A DNA stretch of 64,000 bases, taken from the NCBI GenBank assembly GCA_051162045.1, contig JBISDI010000006.1; one strand, 5' to 3'. The stretch comes from Anaerozeibacter quisquiliarum (GTDB taxonomy: Bacteria > Bacillota > Clostridia > Christensenellales > Aristaeellaceae). A program made the translations under genes and the position numbers. The notes beneath the pieces are model-generated. The model saw only the letters and a list, made by a program, of their open reading frames with translations. It did not search any database and had not been told where the DNA came from. This document shows, one piece after another, positions 16,711 to 24,466 of this stretch; within the stretch, counting starts at the first letter, position 1; every line of letters begins with the position of its first letter.

Positions 16711-16846
16711 AGGTAACCGCCGATCAAATCCCACGTGCGGTGGCGGCTGCCTTTGCGCCATCTTGAGCCTGCAAAAGCCTTGACGTAGCGCCACGATGTC
16801 TGCGGCTTTTGCAGGCTCAATCTGACGCGCGTTCATCTCCCCTGCA
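16711..16846. repeat. Palindromic element, copy D (right end lost)
   Basis: The left end is intact (AGGTAACCGCCGATCAAATC) and the inner stem is clear (GAGCCTGCAAAAGCC with GGCTTTTGCAGGCTC). After the segment CTGACGCGCGTTCA the copy breaks off into AT-rich DNA, so the right terminus is missing. Confidence 0.75.
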
Positions 16847-17017
16847 TAATTGTAAGCAAGAAAACAATGATAGTCTTTAGCAAAAAATAAAAGTATAATA
16901 TTCTGAGAAGAGTGATTTCTCGCCAAGGTGATAGACGGGCGAATGTCGGTGCTATGCTGCTGCCATTAACCGGAAAGCGGTGTAGTACGCGCAAAATCTT
17001 ATCTAAGGCAAACCCTC

Positions 17018-17115
17018 CGATGCGCTTGCAAAGACCTTGACGCAGCGCCGCCATGCATGCGGCTTTTGCGGGCTCGGGCTGACGCGCATTCACCGCCCCC
17101 TGCGTACACGCTCTT
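17018..17115. repeat. Degenerate remnant of the palindromic element, copy E
   Basis: The central part CTTGCAAAGACCTTGACGCA, GCAGCGCC-like core and GGCTTTTGCGGGCTC match copy D, but both ends are eroded. The 170 bases between D and E are AT-rich with no recognisable feature. Confidence 0.55.
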
Positions 17116-17211
17116 TGTGCGGTGTTGCCGATGAGAATTTAAAAAAACCTTGTTTTCGTGTCAGGATTGGGTCTTCTCGATACATTAATAAGTGAGGCGG
17201 TCAAGCAGCGT

Positions 17212-19155
17212 ATGATGATGGTCAGGCGATGGGTCGGCGCACTTTTGCTGATGGAGTTATTGCTCGGCGGGCTTTCCCCTTTTGGGGTCTCGGCCGAGCC
17301 CGTTCAGACGGTCGAGCTTCATTCGGAGGACGCGCATGTCGACATCAGGGATATTTCGGCGGCGCCGGATGGGCGGCACGTCGCCGTGCTCGCGGGGGAC
17401 GCCGTGCAGGTTCGCGGCGCGGACTTTGCGCCGGTCACTTCCGTCGCCTTGCCGCCCGAGGGCGCCTGGTCGGCGGTTGCGTGCGCGAACGAGGGCGTGT
17501 GGGTTTACGATGAGACCGCGCGTCGGCTGAGCGAGTACGATTTCAACGGCGCGTGGCGGCGGGATCTGCCTGCGCTGCCGGACAACGCGGGCGATGCGCG
17601 CGAGTTTGCGGTTATGGGCGGCGCCCTGATGTTTCGAGGGGGCGGGCAGGGTGAATTCGATCCGGCGAAAGCGTGGATCATCGATCCTGTGGACGACGCG
17701 CCCAGGCCGCTTTTGTTGGCCTATCCCGTCTTCGGTTATTCGGTGACGCGGGGTCGGGCGATGATGTGGTGTTTTACGGGTCAAGCGCACCGCTACATCG
17801 CGTATGATCCGTCGGGCGGCGAGGCGACGTCTGAGTATGAGATCGAGGGGAGTCCGAGCGCGTTCGCGGCGGACGAGGTCAATCGGTATTGGATCGAAGG
17901 CCGCACACTGTACCGCGCGCCTCACGGCGACGACGCTTCCCGGGCGATGGCCTGCTTCCCGGAGGGTGGCATGGACAGAAAGCTGCTCATGCTGGGGGAT
18001 TCCGTGGCCGTCTGGCCGCTCGGCGGATGCGAGGTGCAGGTCGTGCCCAAGGATCACGTCGCGCCCGAAAAGGTGCTGAGGCTCGCCGGCACGGAGGCAT
18101 ACGACTACGAAGCGGCGGCGCGGCTTACTGAAGCCTTTCCGGAATACCGTGTGGAAATGGCGCAGAAGACCGTCCATAGCGCCGAGCCGTTTTTGACGGC
18201 GCTGATGTCCAAAGATCCCGGCGTGGATATTTTCTACGTGTCGTCCGCCGAGCAGGGCGCCCGGCAAATGATCGAAAAGGGTTTTTTTACGGATCTCACG
18301 ACTTCCGAGTTGCTGCGCGAGGACGCGCGGGGCTGGTATCCGAAGATGCGCGAATTCTGTTCGCGCGACGGCAAGCTCTTCGGCTACCCCTGGGAGTGCT
18401 TCGGGCAGGCGCTCATCTGCGACGATCTGCGCCTGAAAGAGTACAAGGTTGAGCTCGACGAGGACATGACCTGGGCGCGCTTCTTCGAGGTGATTGAGCG
18501 GGCCGAGCGGCCGGATTTGCCCGTCTATCAGGCAAACGCCTATTTCCATGCGTCCGTGCTGGAAGGACAGCTGTTGTCGGAGTACTTCCTCGGCAAGCCC
18601 GTCACGCGCGAGGCCGTCCGGCAGTTTCTGGAGGCGCTTGCCTATCCGGGGGAGAACGCGCTTATCACCCGGGAATGGAGACGGCTGGACGCGCTGCCGG
18701 AGACGGTTCGGCTCGACTACATCGACGAGGCCAAGACGGGCCTTCGCGTCGCGCCCGTTCCGACGCTGACCGGGAAGGGCGAGGTGCCGGTCACCGTATG
18801 GTGGATGATCGTCAATCCCTATTCCACGCAGCGGGAGGTGGCGTTGCGCTTTATCGAGGAACACGCGAAAATGCGACAGGAGACCGGCGGCGTGGGTCAG
18901 TGGACGTTGATCGCCCCCGACCAGTTGGAGAAGTTGCGCTCGCTCGCGCAGGGGGACGACGAGCGTATCGTCGGCGAGATGGCACACTACGATCAATGGA
19001 TGGATCGATTGACGGTTTGCTGGGCTTCGCCGCTCGATCAATCGGCCCAAAACATCATCGACCAGTATACGGCGGGCACGATCGAGCTTGACGAGGCGAC
19101 GGACAACCTGTACGACCGGCTTCAATTGCTGATGCTGGAGCAGGGCGTTGGATAA
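17212..19155 (+). CDS. Propeller-like domain fused to an extracellular solute-binding protein
   Basis: A 647-residue exported protein. The signal peptide is MMMVRRWVGALLLMELLLGG... ending GVSA-EP, with no cysteine. Residues ~35-300 are a series of short beta-strand units (RHVAVLAGDAVQVRG; EGVWVYDETARRLSEYDFNG; YRAPHG) resembling beta-propeller blades. Residues ~310-640 are a sugar-type binding protein (DIFYVSSAEQGARQMIEKGF; VTVWWMIVNPYSTQREVALR). The same NPYS segment occurs in the binding protein at 4855. It heads an operon with two permeases. A propeller in front of a binding protein is uncommon and may sense wall or polysaccharide. Confidence 0.8.
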   Translation: MMMVRRWVGALLLMELLLGGLSPFGVSAEPVQTVELHSEDAHVDIRDISAAPDGRHVAVLAGDAVQVRGADFAPVTSVALPPEGAWSAVACANEGVWVYDETARRLSEYDFNGAWRRDLPALPDNAGDAREFAVMGGALMFRGGGQGEFDPAKAWIIDPVDDAPRPLLLAYPVFGYSVTRGRAMMWCFTGQAHRYIAYDPSGGEATSEYEIEGSPSAFAADEVNRYWIEGRTLYRAPHGDDASRAMACFPEGGMDRKLLMLGDSVAVWPLGGCEVQVVPKDHVAPEKVLRLAGTEAYDYEAAARLTEAFPEYRVEMAQKTVHSAEPFLTALMSKDPGVDIFYVSSAEQGARQMIEKGFFTDLTTSELLREDARGWYPKMREFCSRDGKLFGYPWECFGQALICDDLRLKEYKVELDEDMTWARFFEVIERAERPDLPVYQANAYFHASVLEGQLLSEYFLGKPVTREAVRQFLEALAYPGENALITREWRRLDALPETVRLDYIDEAKTGLRVAPVPTLTGKGEVPVTVWWMIVNPYSTQREVALRFIEEHAKMRQETGGVGQWTLIAPDQLEKLRSLAQGDDERIVGEMAHYDQWMDRLTVCWASPLDQSAQNIIDQYTAGTIELDEATDNLYDRLQLLMLEQGVG

Positions 19156-19215
19156 GGCGAGGAAGAGGCGCCGGCGTCTCGAAACAGAGGCGCCGGCGCA
19201 TGGCGGGGTGTTCAT

Positions 19216-20067
19216 ATGCTCAATAGCCGCAAGGGATTTGCCGCATTTCTGTCGCCCAGCTTGGCGGGGCTTATGTTGTTTTACCTCGTTCCGTTTATCG
19301 GAGGCATTTCTTTCGCGCTGGTCGAGGATGGTTATGCGGGGGCCTTTGTCGGGATTGGCCGCTTTATGGAGACGTGGGAAAATGCCGCGTTTCGCCTCGG
19401 ACTCAGTAACACGCTGGGGCTCTCGCTTTTATGCGCGCCCGGAACCGTGCTGCTCGCGTTTGTCCTGGCCTGCGCATTGTGGAAATTCCCCTCCATGTCC
19501 GCGCTGCGCGTGGGCATGATGCTGCCCTATGTGTTGCCGTCCGTGTGCCTGGCCATGGTCTGGTGGGTTTTCTTTGAGGATCACGGCTTGGTCAACTGGT
19601 CGCTTGTGTCCCTGGGATTGGAGGGGCATGCCTTTTTGGCCGGCGCGGACATGCGCGTGCCGGTGGTCGTGCTATTCGCCTGGCGGAATCTGGGGTTTCT
19701 GGCGATCATCCTGCTCTCGGCGCTTCAGGCGCTGCCGACGGACTACTACGACTACGCCCATTTGGAGGGCGCGACGTTCGCGACGACCCATTTGCGCATT
19801 ACGTTTCCGCTGCTTGCCCCGACCATATTGTTTGCCTTGATGCTCGCCTTTACGGGTTCGCTCAAGGTATTCAAGGACGTATACCTGATCGGGGGGAATT
19901 ATCCGGATCGGTCGGTTTATACATTGCAGCACTATATGAATAACCACTTTCAAAACCTCAATTACGGTATGTTGGTCAGCGCGGCCTACATTCTGGCCGC
20001 GATCATATTTGGGGTGTTCGGGACGCTCAACGCGGTAGAGGCGCATGTCCGCCGGCGTGTTTATTGA
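19216..20067 (+). CDS. Sugar ABC transporter permease (MalF-like)
   Basis: A 283-residue inner-membrane protein with six helices. The EAA-type loop that docks the ATPase is DYYDYAHLEGATFATTHLRITFP, in place of the usual EAAxxDGA. The late segment ALMLAFTGSLKVFKDVYLIG is typical of MalF/UgpA-type subunits. It follows the binding-protein fusion and precedes a MalG-like subunit. No ATPase is encoded here, so a shared MsmK-type ATPase elsewhere is likely. Confidence 0.88.
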   Translation: MLNSRKGFAAFLSPSLAGLMLFYLVPFIGGISFALVEDGYAGAFVGIGRFMETWENAAFRLGLSNTLGLSLLCAPGTVLLAFVLACALWKFPSMSALRVGMMLPYVLPSVCLAMVWWVFFEDHGLVNWSLVSLGLEGHAFLAGADMRVPVVVLFAWRNLGFLAIILLSALQALPTDYYDYAHLEGATFATTHLRITFPLLAPTILFALMLAFTGSLKVFKDVYLIGGNYPDRSVYTLQHYMNNHFQNLNYGMLVSAAYILAAIIFGVFGTLNAVEAHVRRRVY

Positions 20068-20096
20068 GGCGCGCCATGATCTAGACGACGGATCAA

Positions 20097-20972
20097 ATGA
20101 GGGCAAGAGCAAACGCGCAAAGGCGCGAGGCATGCAGGCGGGCGATGCTCAAAACCTTTGTTCGCGCGGCCTTGTTGTTTTCGATTGTTCCCATTGGGCT
20201 TACGGTTGTTTATGGATTTGAGGCGCCGAATGCAATCGGCGACTATCTTTCGCAGATCCATAGCGGTTTTGAGCTGGTCGGCTTTCCGTATCGGCTGTTG
20301 CCCCAATCGGCCGGCCTGTCACAGTATGGAGCCTTGCTGCTTGATCGGATTGAGTTCGTCAGGTTTTATCTGAATTCCATCGGATACGCCCTGGCGATTG
20401 CCGCGGGCCAGGTGGTCATCGGCGCTATGGCGGCATACGCGTTGACTTGTTTTCGATTCCGCATTTCGAATTGGATATTCGGGCTCTATATCCTGCTCAT
20501 GATCCTGCCGTTTCAAGTGACCATGGTGCCCAATTTCATCATGCTGAGCAGGCTGCGCTTAATTGATACGGCGTATGCGCTGACACTTCCCGGGCTTTTC
20601 GCGCCGTTTTCGGTCTTCCTGTTCAGACAGTACATGACTACGCTGCCGAGCGCGCTGATCGAGGCCGGCACCATCGACGGGGCTCATTCCGGTCACATAT
20701 TCGGGCTGATCATTTTGCCGATATGCAAACCCGCCGTGTGCGCGTGCGCAATGCTTGGCTTGTCGGAAAGCTGGAATATGCTGGAGCAGCCGTTGGTTCT
20801 TTTGAAAAGCGCCAGGCTGTATCCATTGTCTCTGGCCCTGGTGGATGGCGGGTATGTGGACGCAAGCGTGCAATTTGCGGCGGCAACGCTGTACATGCTG
20901 CCCATGCTGTTGTTCTTCCTCTATTTCCAACAGGACATTGTGACGGGCATTCAAATCGCGGATTTGAAGTAG
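20097..20972 (+). CDS. Sugar ABC transporter permease (MalG-like)
   Basis: A 291-residue permease with six helices. It has the coupling loop ALIEAGTIDGAHSGHIFGLIILP, close to the EAAxxDGA consensus, and MalG-like LPFQVTMVPNFIMLSRL before it. The first ATG has a poor ribosome site; ATG at 20145 (MLKTFVRAALLF) is an alternative. Together with the preceding permease it forms the membrane channel of a sugar importer. It is followed after 11 bases by an adaptor-like gene. Confidence 0.87.
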   Translation: MRARANAQRREACRRAMLKTFVRAALLFSIVPIGLTVVYGFEAPNAIGDYLSQIHSGFELVGFPYRLLPQSAGLSQYGALLLDRIEFVRFYLNSIGYALAIAAGQVVIGAMAAYALTCFRFRISNWIFGLYILLMILPFQVTMVPNFIMLSRLRLIDTAYALTLPGLFAPFSVFLFRQYMTTLPSALIEAGTIDGAHSGHIFGLIILPICKPAVCACAMLGLSESWNMLEQPLVLLKSARLYPLSLALVDGGYVDASVQFAAATLYMLPMLLFFLYFQQDIVTGIQIADLK

Positions 20973-20983
20973 GGGGAATTCCC

Positions 20984-22333
20984 ATGCGGTATAAAAAGGC
21001 GGCCTTGTACGGGTTCGGACTCCTGGGCATATTGCTGGCGGCCAGCCTGTTTTTCGCGCAAACCTGGATGAACATGCGCTCCGCGAAGGTGCTGGTAGCA
21101 TCCCCCGTAAAGGGTACGATTACCAAGCGCTACGACATAAAGGGCATTCTGGATTTTTATCCAAAGGGCGAAGTTGTATTGCACGATGCGGCAAAATACC
21201 CCATTACAATCGACGAGGTGTTTGTCGGCGCGGGGCATGCGGTGACCAAGGGGGAGCGCCTGTTTTCCGCCAGCGTGGATCATTCCTTTGCGCGAGACTG
21301 CGATCAGATTACGGAAGCATTGCGGGCCGCGCGCGCGGCGCTCTCGCAATTGGAGTTTGACGGCGTACAGTCAAAGGTGAACCCAAACGCAACCCAGGCC
21401 GAGGAGGCGATCAACGATATCGAACTCAAAGCCCGGGCGTTTGAGCTGCGGCTGCGCATCATGGATCTTGCGGATAAGAAGGACGCTTCCTTGCCCGAAG
21501 ATTGCGCATTGTGGCGCGGCGCGGCGACGCGAGATCCGGAACTGGACGGATTGCTCGCGAAATGGCAAGAGACATGCGATGCGCTGGCCGAGCGCGATAG
21601 AAGCGCAAAGAAGCGCTATGGCAGGATAAAGGCGAAAGATTATCGCTATTGCCTCGAGCGCTTTCGGATGGTGCGGGAAATTGAGCGGTTGGAGAAGGAG
21701 GCGCTTCGACTTGCGAGGCTCAGGCAAGCGCTCACATGTGTGCGAGCGGACGAGGACGGCGTCTTGCTGTCGACGGCGGTTCAAAAAGGCCGGCGCTACA
21801 ATGGAGAAACGCCCCTTTACACATGGGCAAAAAAGCCGGTTCCCGCCGTATTGACGCCCGTGAACGCGCGGAACCTGAATGCCATGAGCATTGGAAGCCC
21901 ATGCGCCTTTCAGCTGGGGGATCTCGATCTGAGCGGCGTCGTGGCGGAATTTGCGCGCCTGGATGTGAAAGGCGAGCATATGCCATGCGCGGTCATACAG
22001 CTTGAAAGCGGGAAAGCTTTATCGCTGGAGGACTTTCAACGTATGGCCGGTCAGCAGATTTCGGGTGAATTCTCCTGGGAAAGCGACGTATACGATTGCC
22101 TGGTGCCGACCAGCTGTATCGTGACGCGGAGCGGGGGGCAATACCTCTACGTCATTGGGCGCGTACAGGGGGCGTGGGGGGATGAAATGCGCATCAGCGA
22201 GCAGAAAGTTACGGTGGTCATGTACAACGATCAATACGCGGCGCTTGCAAAACCCTTGCCCATGGGGACGCAATTGGCGGACAAGTGGGATAGGCCGCTG
22301 GCAAGTGGGATGAGGGTGATAAAACTCTTATGA
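20984..22333 (+). CDS. HlyD-like membrane fusion protein with coiled coil
   Basis: A 449-residue protein anchored by one N-terminal helix (ALYGFGLLGILLAASLFFA). Residues ~60-95 form the first lipoyl-like half (FVGAGHAVTKGERLFSA), residues ~100-240 are a charged helical hairpin (TEALRAARAALSQLEFDG; EIERLEKEALRLARLRQAL), and the second half returns with VRADEDGVLLSTAVQKG. The last part resembles the adaptor beta-barrel. It sits directly behind sugar permeases and overlaps a MacB-like gene by four bases. Its partner ATPase is not in the window. Confidence 0.7.
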   Translation: MRYKKAALYGFGLLGILLAASLFFAQTWMNMRSAKVLVASPVKGTITKRYDIKGILDFYPKGEVVLHDAAKYPITIDEVFVGAGHAVTKGERLFSASVDHSFARDCDQITEALRAARAALSQLEFDGVQSKVNPNATQAEEAINDIELKARAFELRLRIMDLADKKDASLPEDCALWRGAATRDPELDGLLAKWQETCDALAERDRSAKKRYGRIKAKDYRYCLERFRMVREIERLEKEALRLARLRQALTCVRADEDGVLLSTAVQKGRRYNGETPLYTWAKKPVPAVLTPVNARNLNAMSIGSPCAFQLGDLDLSGVVAEFARLDVKGEHMPCAVIQLESGKALSLEDFQRMAGQQISGEFSWESDVYDCLVPTSCIVTRSGGQYLYVIGRVQGAWGDEMRISEQKVTVVMYNDQYAALAKPLPMGTQLADKWDRPLASGMRVIKLL

Positions 22334-23511
22334 ACCACGAAAAGGGATCGGGCCGCCCCATCGTTTCGGTCGGGTTGGCCGCGGTGCTGCTGGGCGTCAT
22401 GGGATTGCTTGGCCTTTTGACGGCAAAGGTTTTTGACCCGGGCGTACCGTTTGTCGCCATCGGGCCGCCGTCGGAGCAGTTCCGGGCCGACGCTTTGGCG
22501 TGTATACGGGACGTTTCTCTGGAGGCGGAGGCGCTGGCCGATCGTTGGACGCTGCATACGGCGGCGAAGACCACGATAGAAGGCGAAACCATGGATGTGT
22601 TCGGCATTGATGAGCGGTACTTTTCCTGCTATGGCGCTCAAATCATCGAGGGCCGGACGTTTTTAACGCGGGATATTGAGGACGCGGAATTTGTCGCGGT
22701 TCTCAGCGAGTCGGCGTCGTTTTCTTTGCTGCGCATCGTTTATGGCGTGGGGCAACGCGTCGTGCTGGGCGATCACAGCTACCGCGTCGTTGGCGTGGTC
22801 GCGGATGATCGGGCGGTGGGGGCCAACGCGCACCGCATCTACATTCCTTTGACGATTGCGGCCGCGCAGCCACATGACGCCGTGTCGCTCAGCGCATGCC
22901 CGAAACCGGCCGCGCGCCAAGCCGGCGCGGCACTTTTGTCCATTGCCCGGGTCGCGATACCCGGCGCGCGCGCCTACGCGCTCGAAAGGGAAAGGGCGTG
23001 CGCCCTGCTGCCCGTTCTGTTGCTCGTGTCGGGGCTGGCTTTCTCTCTTTGCGTTCAATTGACCCGTGCGGCCATGCGGGGCATGAAGGATATGGGGGTA
23101 TGGGTCAAAGGACAACTGAGATATCGCTATTGGGATCAGATGCTGGGACGGCTCATGCTGCGCTTGCTGATTGTCCTGGGCCTGGCCGCGAGCGCGCTCC
23201 TGGGATATGCCGCGTTGGCGCACGGCTTATCCAAACTCTGGCTGTTGTTCCCGGAGTGGATACCGGCGGATACCGAGTCCGCCTTGTCCCATCTGCTGAT
23301 GGAGAATGCCCGCTCCGGCACGCCTGTGTTGTACATTCCGCCCGCCATGCACAGGCTTAGAATTTTGGGAGAGGGGATACGCTGGACGAGCTTTATCCTG
23401 CTGGCCTTGGGCGTTTGCCCGCGTATGACGTCGGCGTTTTGCCGCGTGGGGCATGTCTGCTCAACCCCGTCCGCGTGGGGAGGTCAGGTAGAAAATCACA
23501 GCGCGTTTTGA
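22330..23511 (+). CDS. MacB-periplasmic-core-like membrane protein, reduced permease
   Basis: A 393-residue protein. One N-terminal helix (VGLAAVLLGVMGLLGLLTAKV) is followed by an extracytoplasmic domain like the MacB core (VFGIDERYFSCYGAQIIEGR; GVGQRVVLGDHSYRVVGVVAD). Three C-terminal helices follow (ALLPVLLLVSGLAFSLCVQL near residue 225 and two more), but the conserved FtsX signature (ERTxEIGLRKALGA) is absent. The last 25 residues look unlike any permease end. It pairs with the coiled-coil adaptor but lacks an ATPase. It may be a degenerate or specialised exporter subunit. Confidence 0.6.
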   Translation: MNHEKGSGRPIVSVGLAAVLLGVMGLLGLLTAKVFDPGVPFVAIGPPSEQFRADALACIRDVSLEAEALADRWTLHTAAKTTIEGETMDVFGIDERYFSCYGAQIIEGRTFLTRDIEDAEFVAVLSESASFSLLRIVYGVGQRVVLGDHSYRVVGVVADDRAVGANAHRIYIPLTIAAAQPHDAVSLSACPKPAARQAGAALLSIARVAIPGARAYALERERACALLPVLLLVSGLAFSLCVQLTRAAMRGMKDMGVWVKGQLRYRYWDQMLGRLMLRLLIVLGLAASALLGYAALAHGLSKLWLLFPEWIPADTESALSHLLMENARSGTPVLYIPPAMHRLRILGEGIRWTSFILLALGVCPRMTSAFCRVGHVCSTPSAWGGQVENHSAF

Positions 23512-23554
23512 GAAGGCAATCGGGCACAAAGCCCCTCGCCTGCCAAACGCCAAA

Positions 23555-24310
23555 TCAGTCGGCGCCCGCCCAATTCGCACCCTTGCGATATTCTGCCGGC
23601 GTCATCCCCGTATATTTCTTGAACACCTGGATGAAGTAGCTCTGGGAGCAGAACTGATAGAAACCGGCGATGTCGGTCAGCGAGCTATTGGTATAGCGCA
23701 GGAAGTGTCGGGCTTCCTCCACGCGCCTGCGCTGTATGTAGCGGCTGACCGCCTCGCCGGTGTCCTTTTTGAATTGGCGGGACAGGTGCGCCGGGTGAAC
23801 GAAACCGGCCCTGGCGATGACATTAAGCTCGAGCTCCTCGGACAGGTGGCCGTCGATGTAGCGGATCGCCTGCCGGGTGACCGGGCTCATCTTACCCAAG
23901 ACCTGCGCCTCCACCAGGTCGATGAACCGCATGGCGATGGCCTGCTCCAGCGCCTCGAGCGTGCGCGGATCACTCTGCGCCTCGAGCGCCTGGATGCAGG
24001 CGTCGCTCAGCGTGAACGCGTCGTCGTCCGACGCGCCCCCGGCGATCGCGGCGCGTGCGAACAACGCAACGCTGCCGATCAGCGAGTTCTTGAGCGAGCG
24101 CAGCGGGTCCTCGGCCAGCGTGGCGCGGCTTTGCGCGTTGATCTCGCCCAGCACCCGCACGCTGCCGGCCCGGTCGCCGCCGGCGATTGCGCGCACCAAC
24201 TGCTGCTCGAGCGAGTAGGGAGGATGGGTGAACAAGGCCTGCTTATTGTGGCGGTTGTTCTCGAACAGCCGCTTTTCGATGTCCAATTGTTCGTCATATC
24301 CCCGCTTCAC
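23555..24310 (-). CDS. AraC-family transcriptional regulator
   Basis: About 251 residues. The C-terminal ~100 residues contain two helix-turn-helix units: LNVIARAGFVHPAHLSRQFKKDTG and LTDIAGFYQFCSQSYFIQVFKKYTGMTPAEYR, the AraC signature. The N-terminal part is helical and lacks a cupin. I chose the GTG at 24310, which has GGAGGGG 10 bases upstream; an ATG at 24343 adds 11 residues but has no ribosome site. It is divergent from the GH65 operon, which it probably controls. A perfect 7-bp inverted repeat lies in the shared promoter region. Confidence 0.85.
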   Translation of the reverse strand: MKRGYDEQLDIEKRLFENNRHNKQALFTHPPYSLEQQLVRAIAGGDRAGSVRVLGEINAQSRATLAEDPLRSLKNSLIGSVALFARAAIAGGASDDDAFTLSDACIQALEAQSDPRTLEALEQAIAMRFIDLVEAQVLGKMSPVTRQAIRYIDGHLSEELELNVIARAGFVHPAHLSRQFKKDTGEAVSRYIQRRRVEEARHFLRYTNSSLTDIAGFYQFCSQSYFIQVFKKYTGMTPAEYRKGANWAGAD

Positions 24311-24361
24311 GACGACATCCCCTCCGGCGAATTGCGCCCCCATTTACAGATGCTTTGATTT

Positions 24362-24380
24362 TATCACAAATGCTGTGATA
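24362..24380. promoter_or_regulatory. Candidate operator between araC-type gene and GH65 operon
   Basis: TATCACA (24362-24368) and TGTGATA (24374-24380) form a perfect inverted repeat with a 5-base spacer in the divergent intergenic region. It is well placed for a regulator of either gene. Confidence 0.5.
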
Positions 24381-24466
24381 TTGGTAGATTAAATCTTGGT
24401 CATTTGGTATGCTTAGCGTATCGGCTTAATGTGCAGGGCGGTGCGGACGGCGGGGAGCGTGAAGGC

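Noticed and set aside
13888..17115. CRISPR array
   Set aside because: The repeats are ~160 bp palindromes in tandem pairs with no regular short repeat-spacer pattern, and no cas genes are present in the window.
17257..19215. A 652-codon minus-strand frame opposite the propeller/binding-protein gene
   Set aside because: Antisense shadow caused by high GC in third positions; composition is Arg/His-rich and unlike any family.
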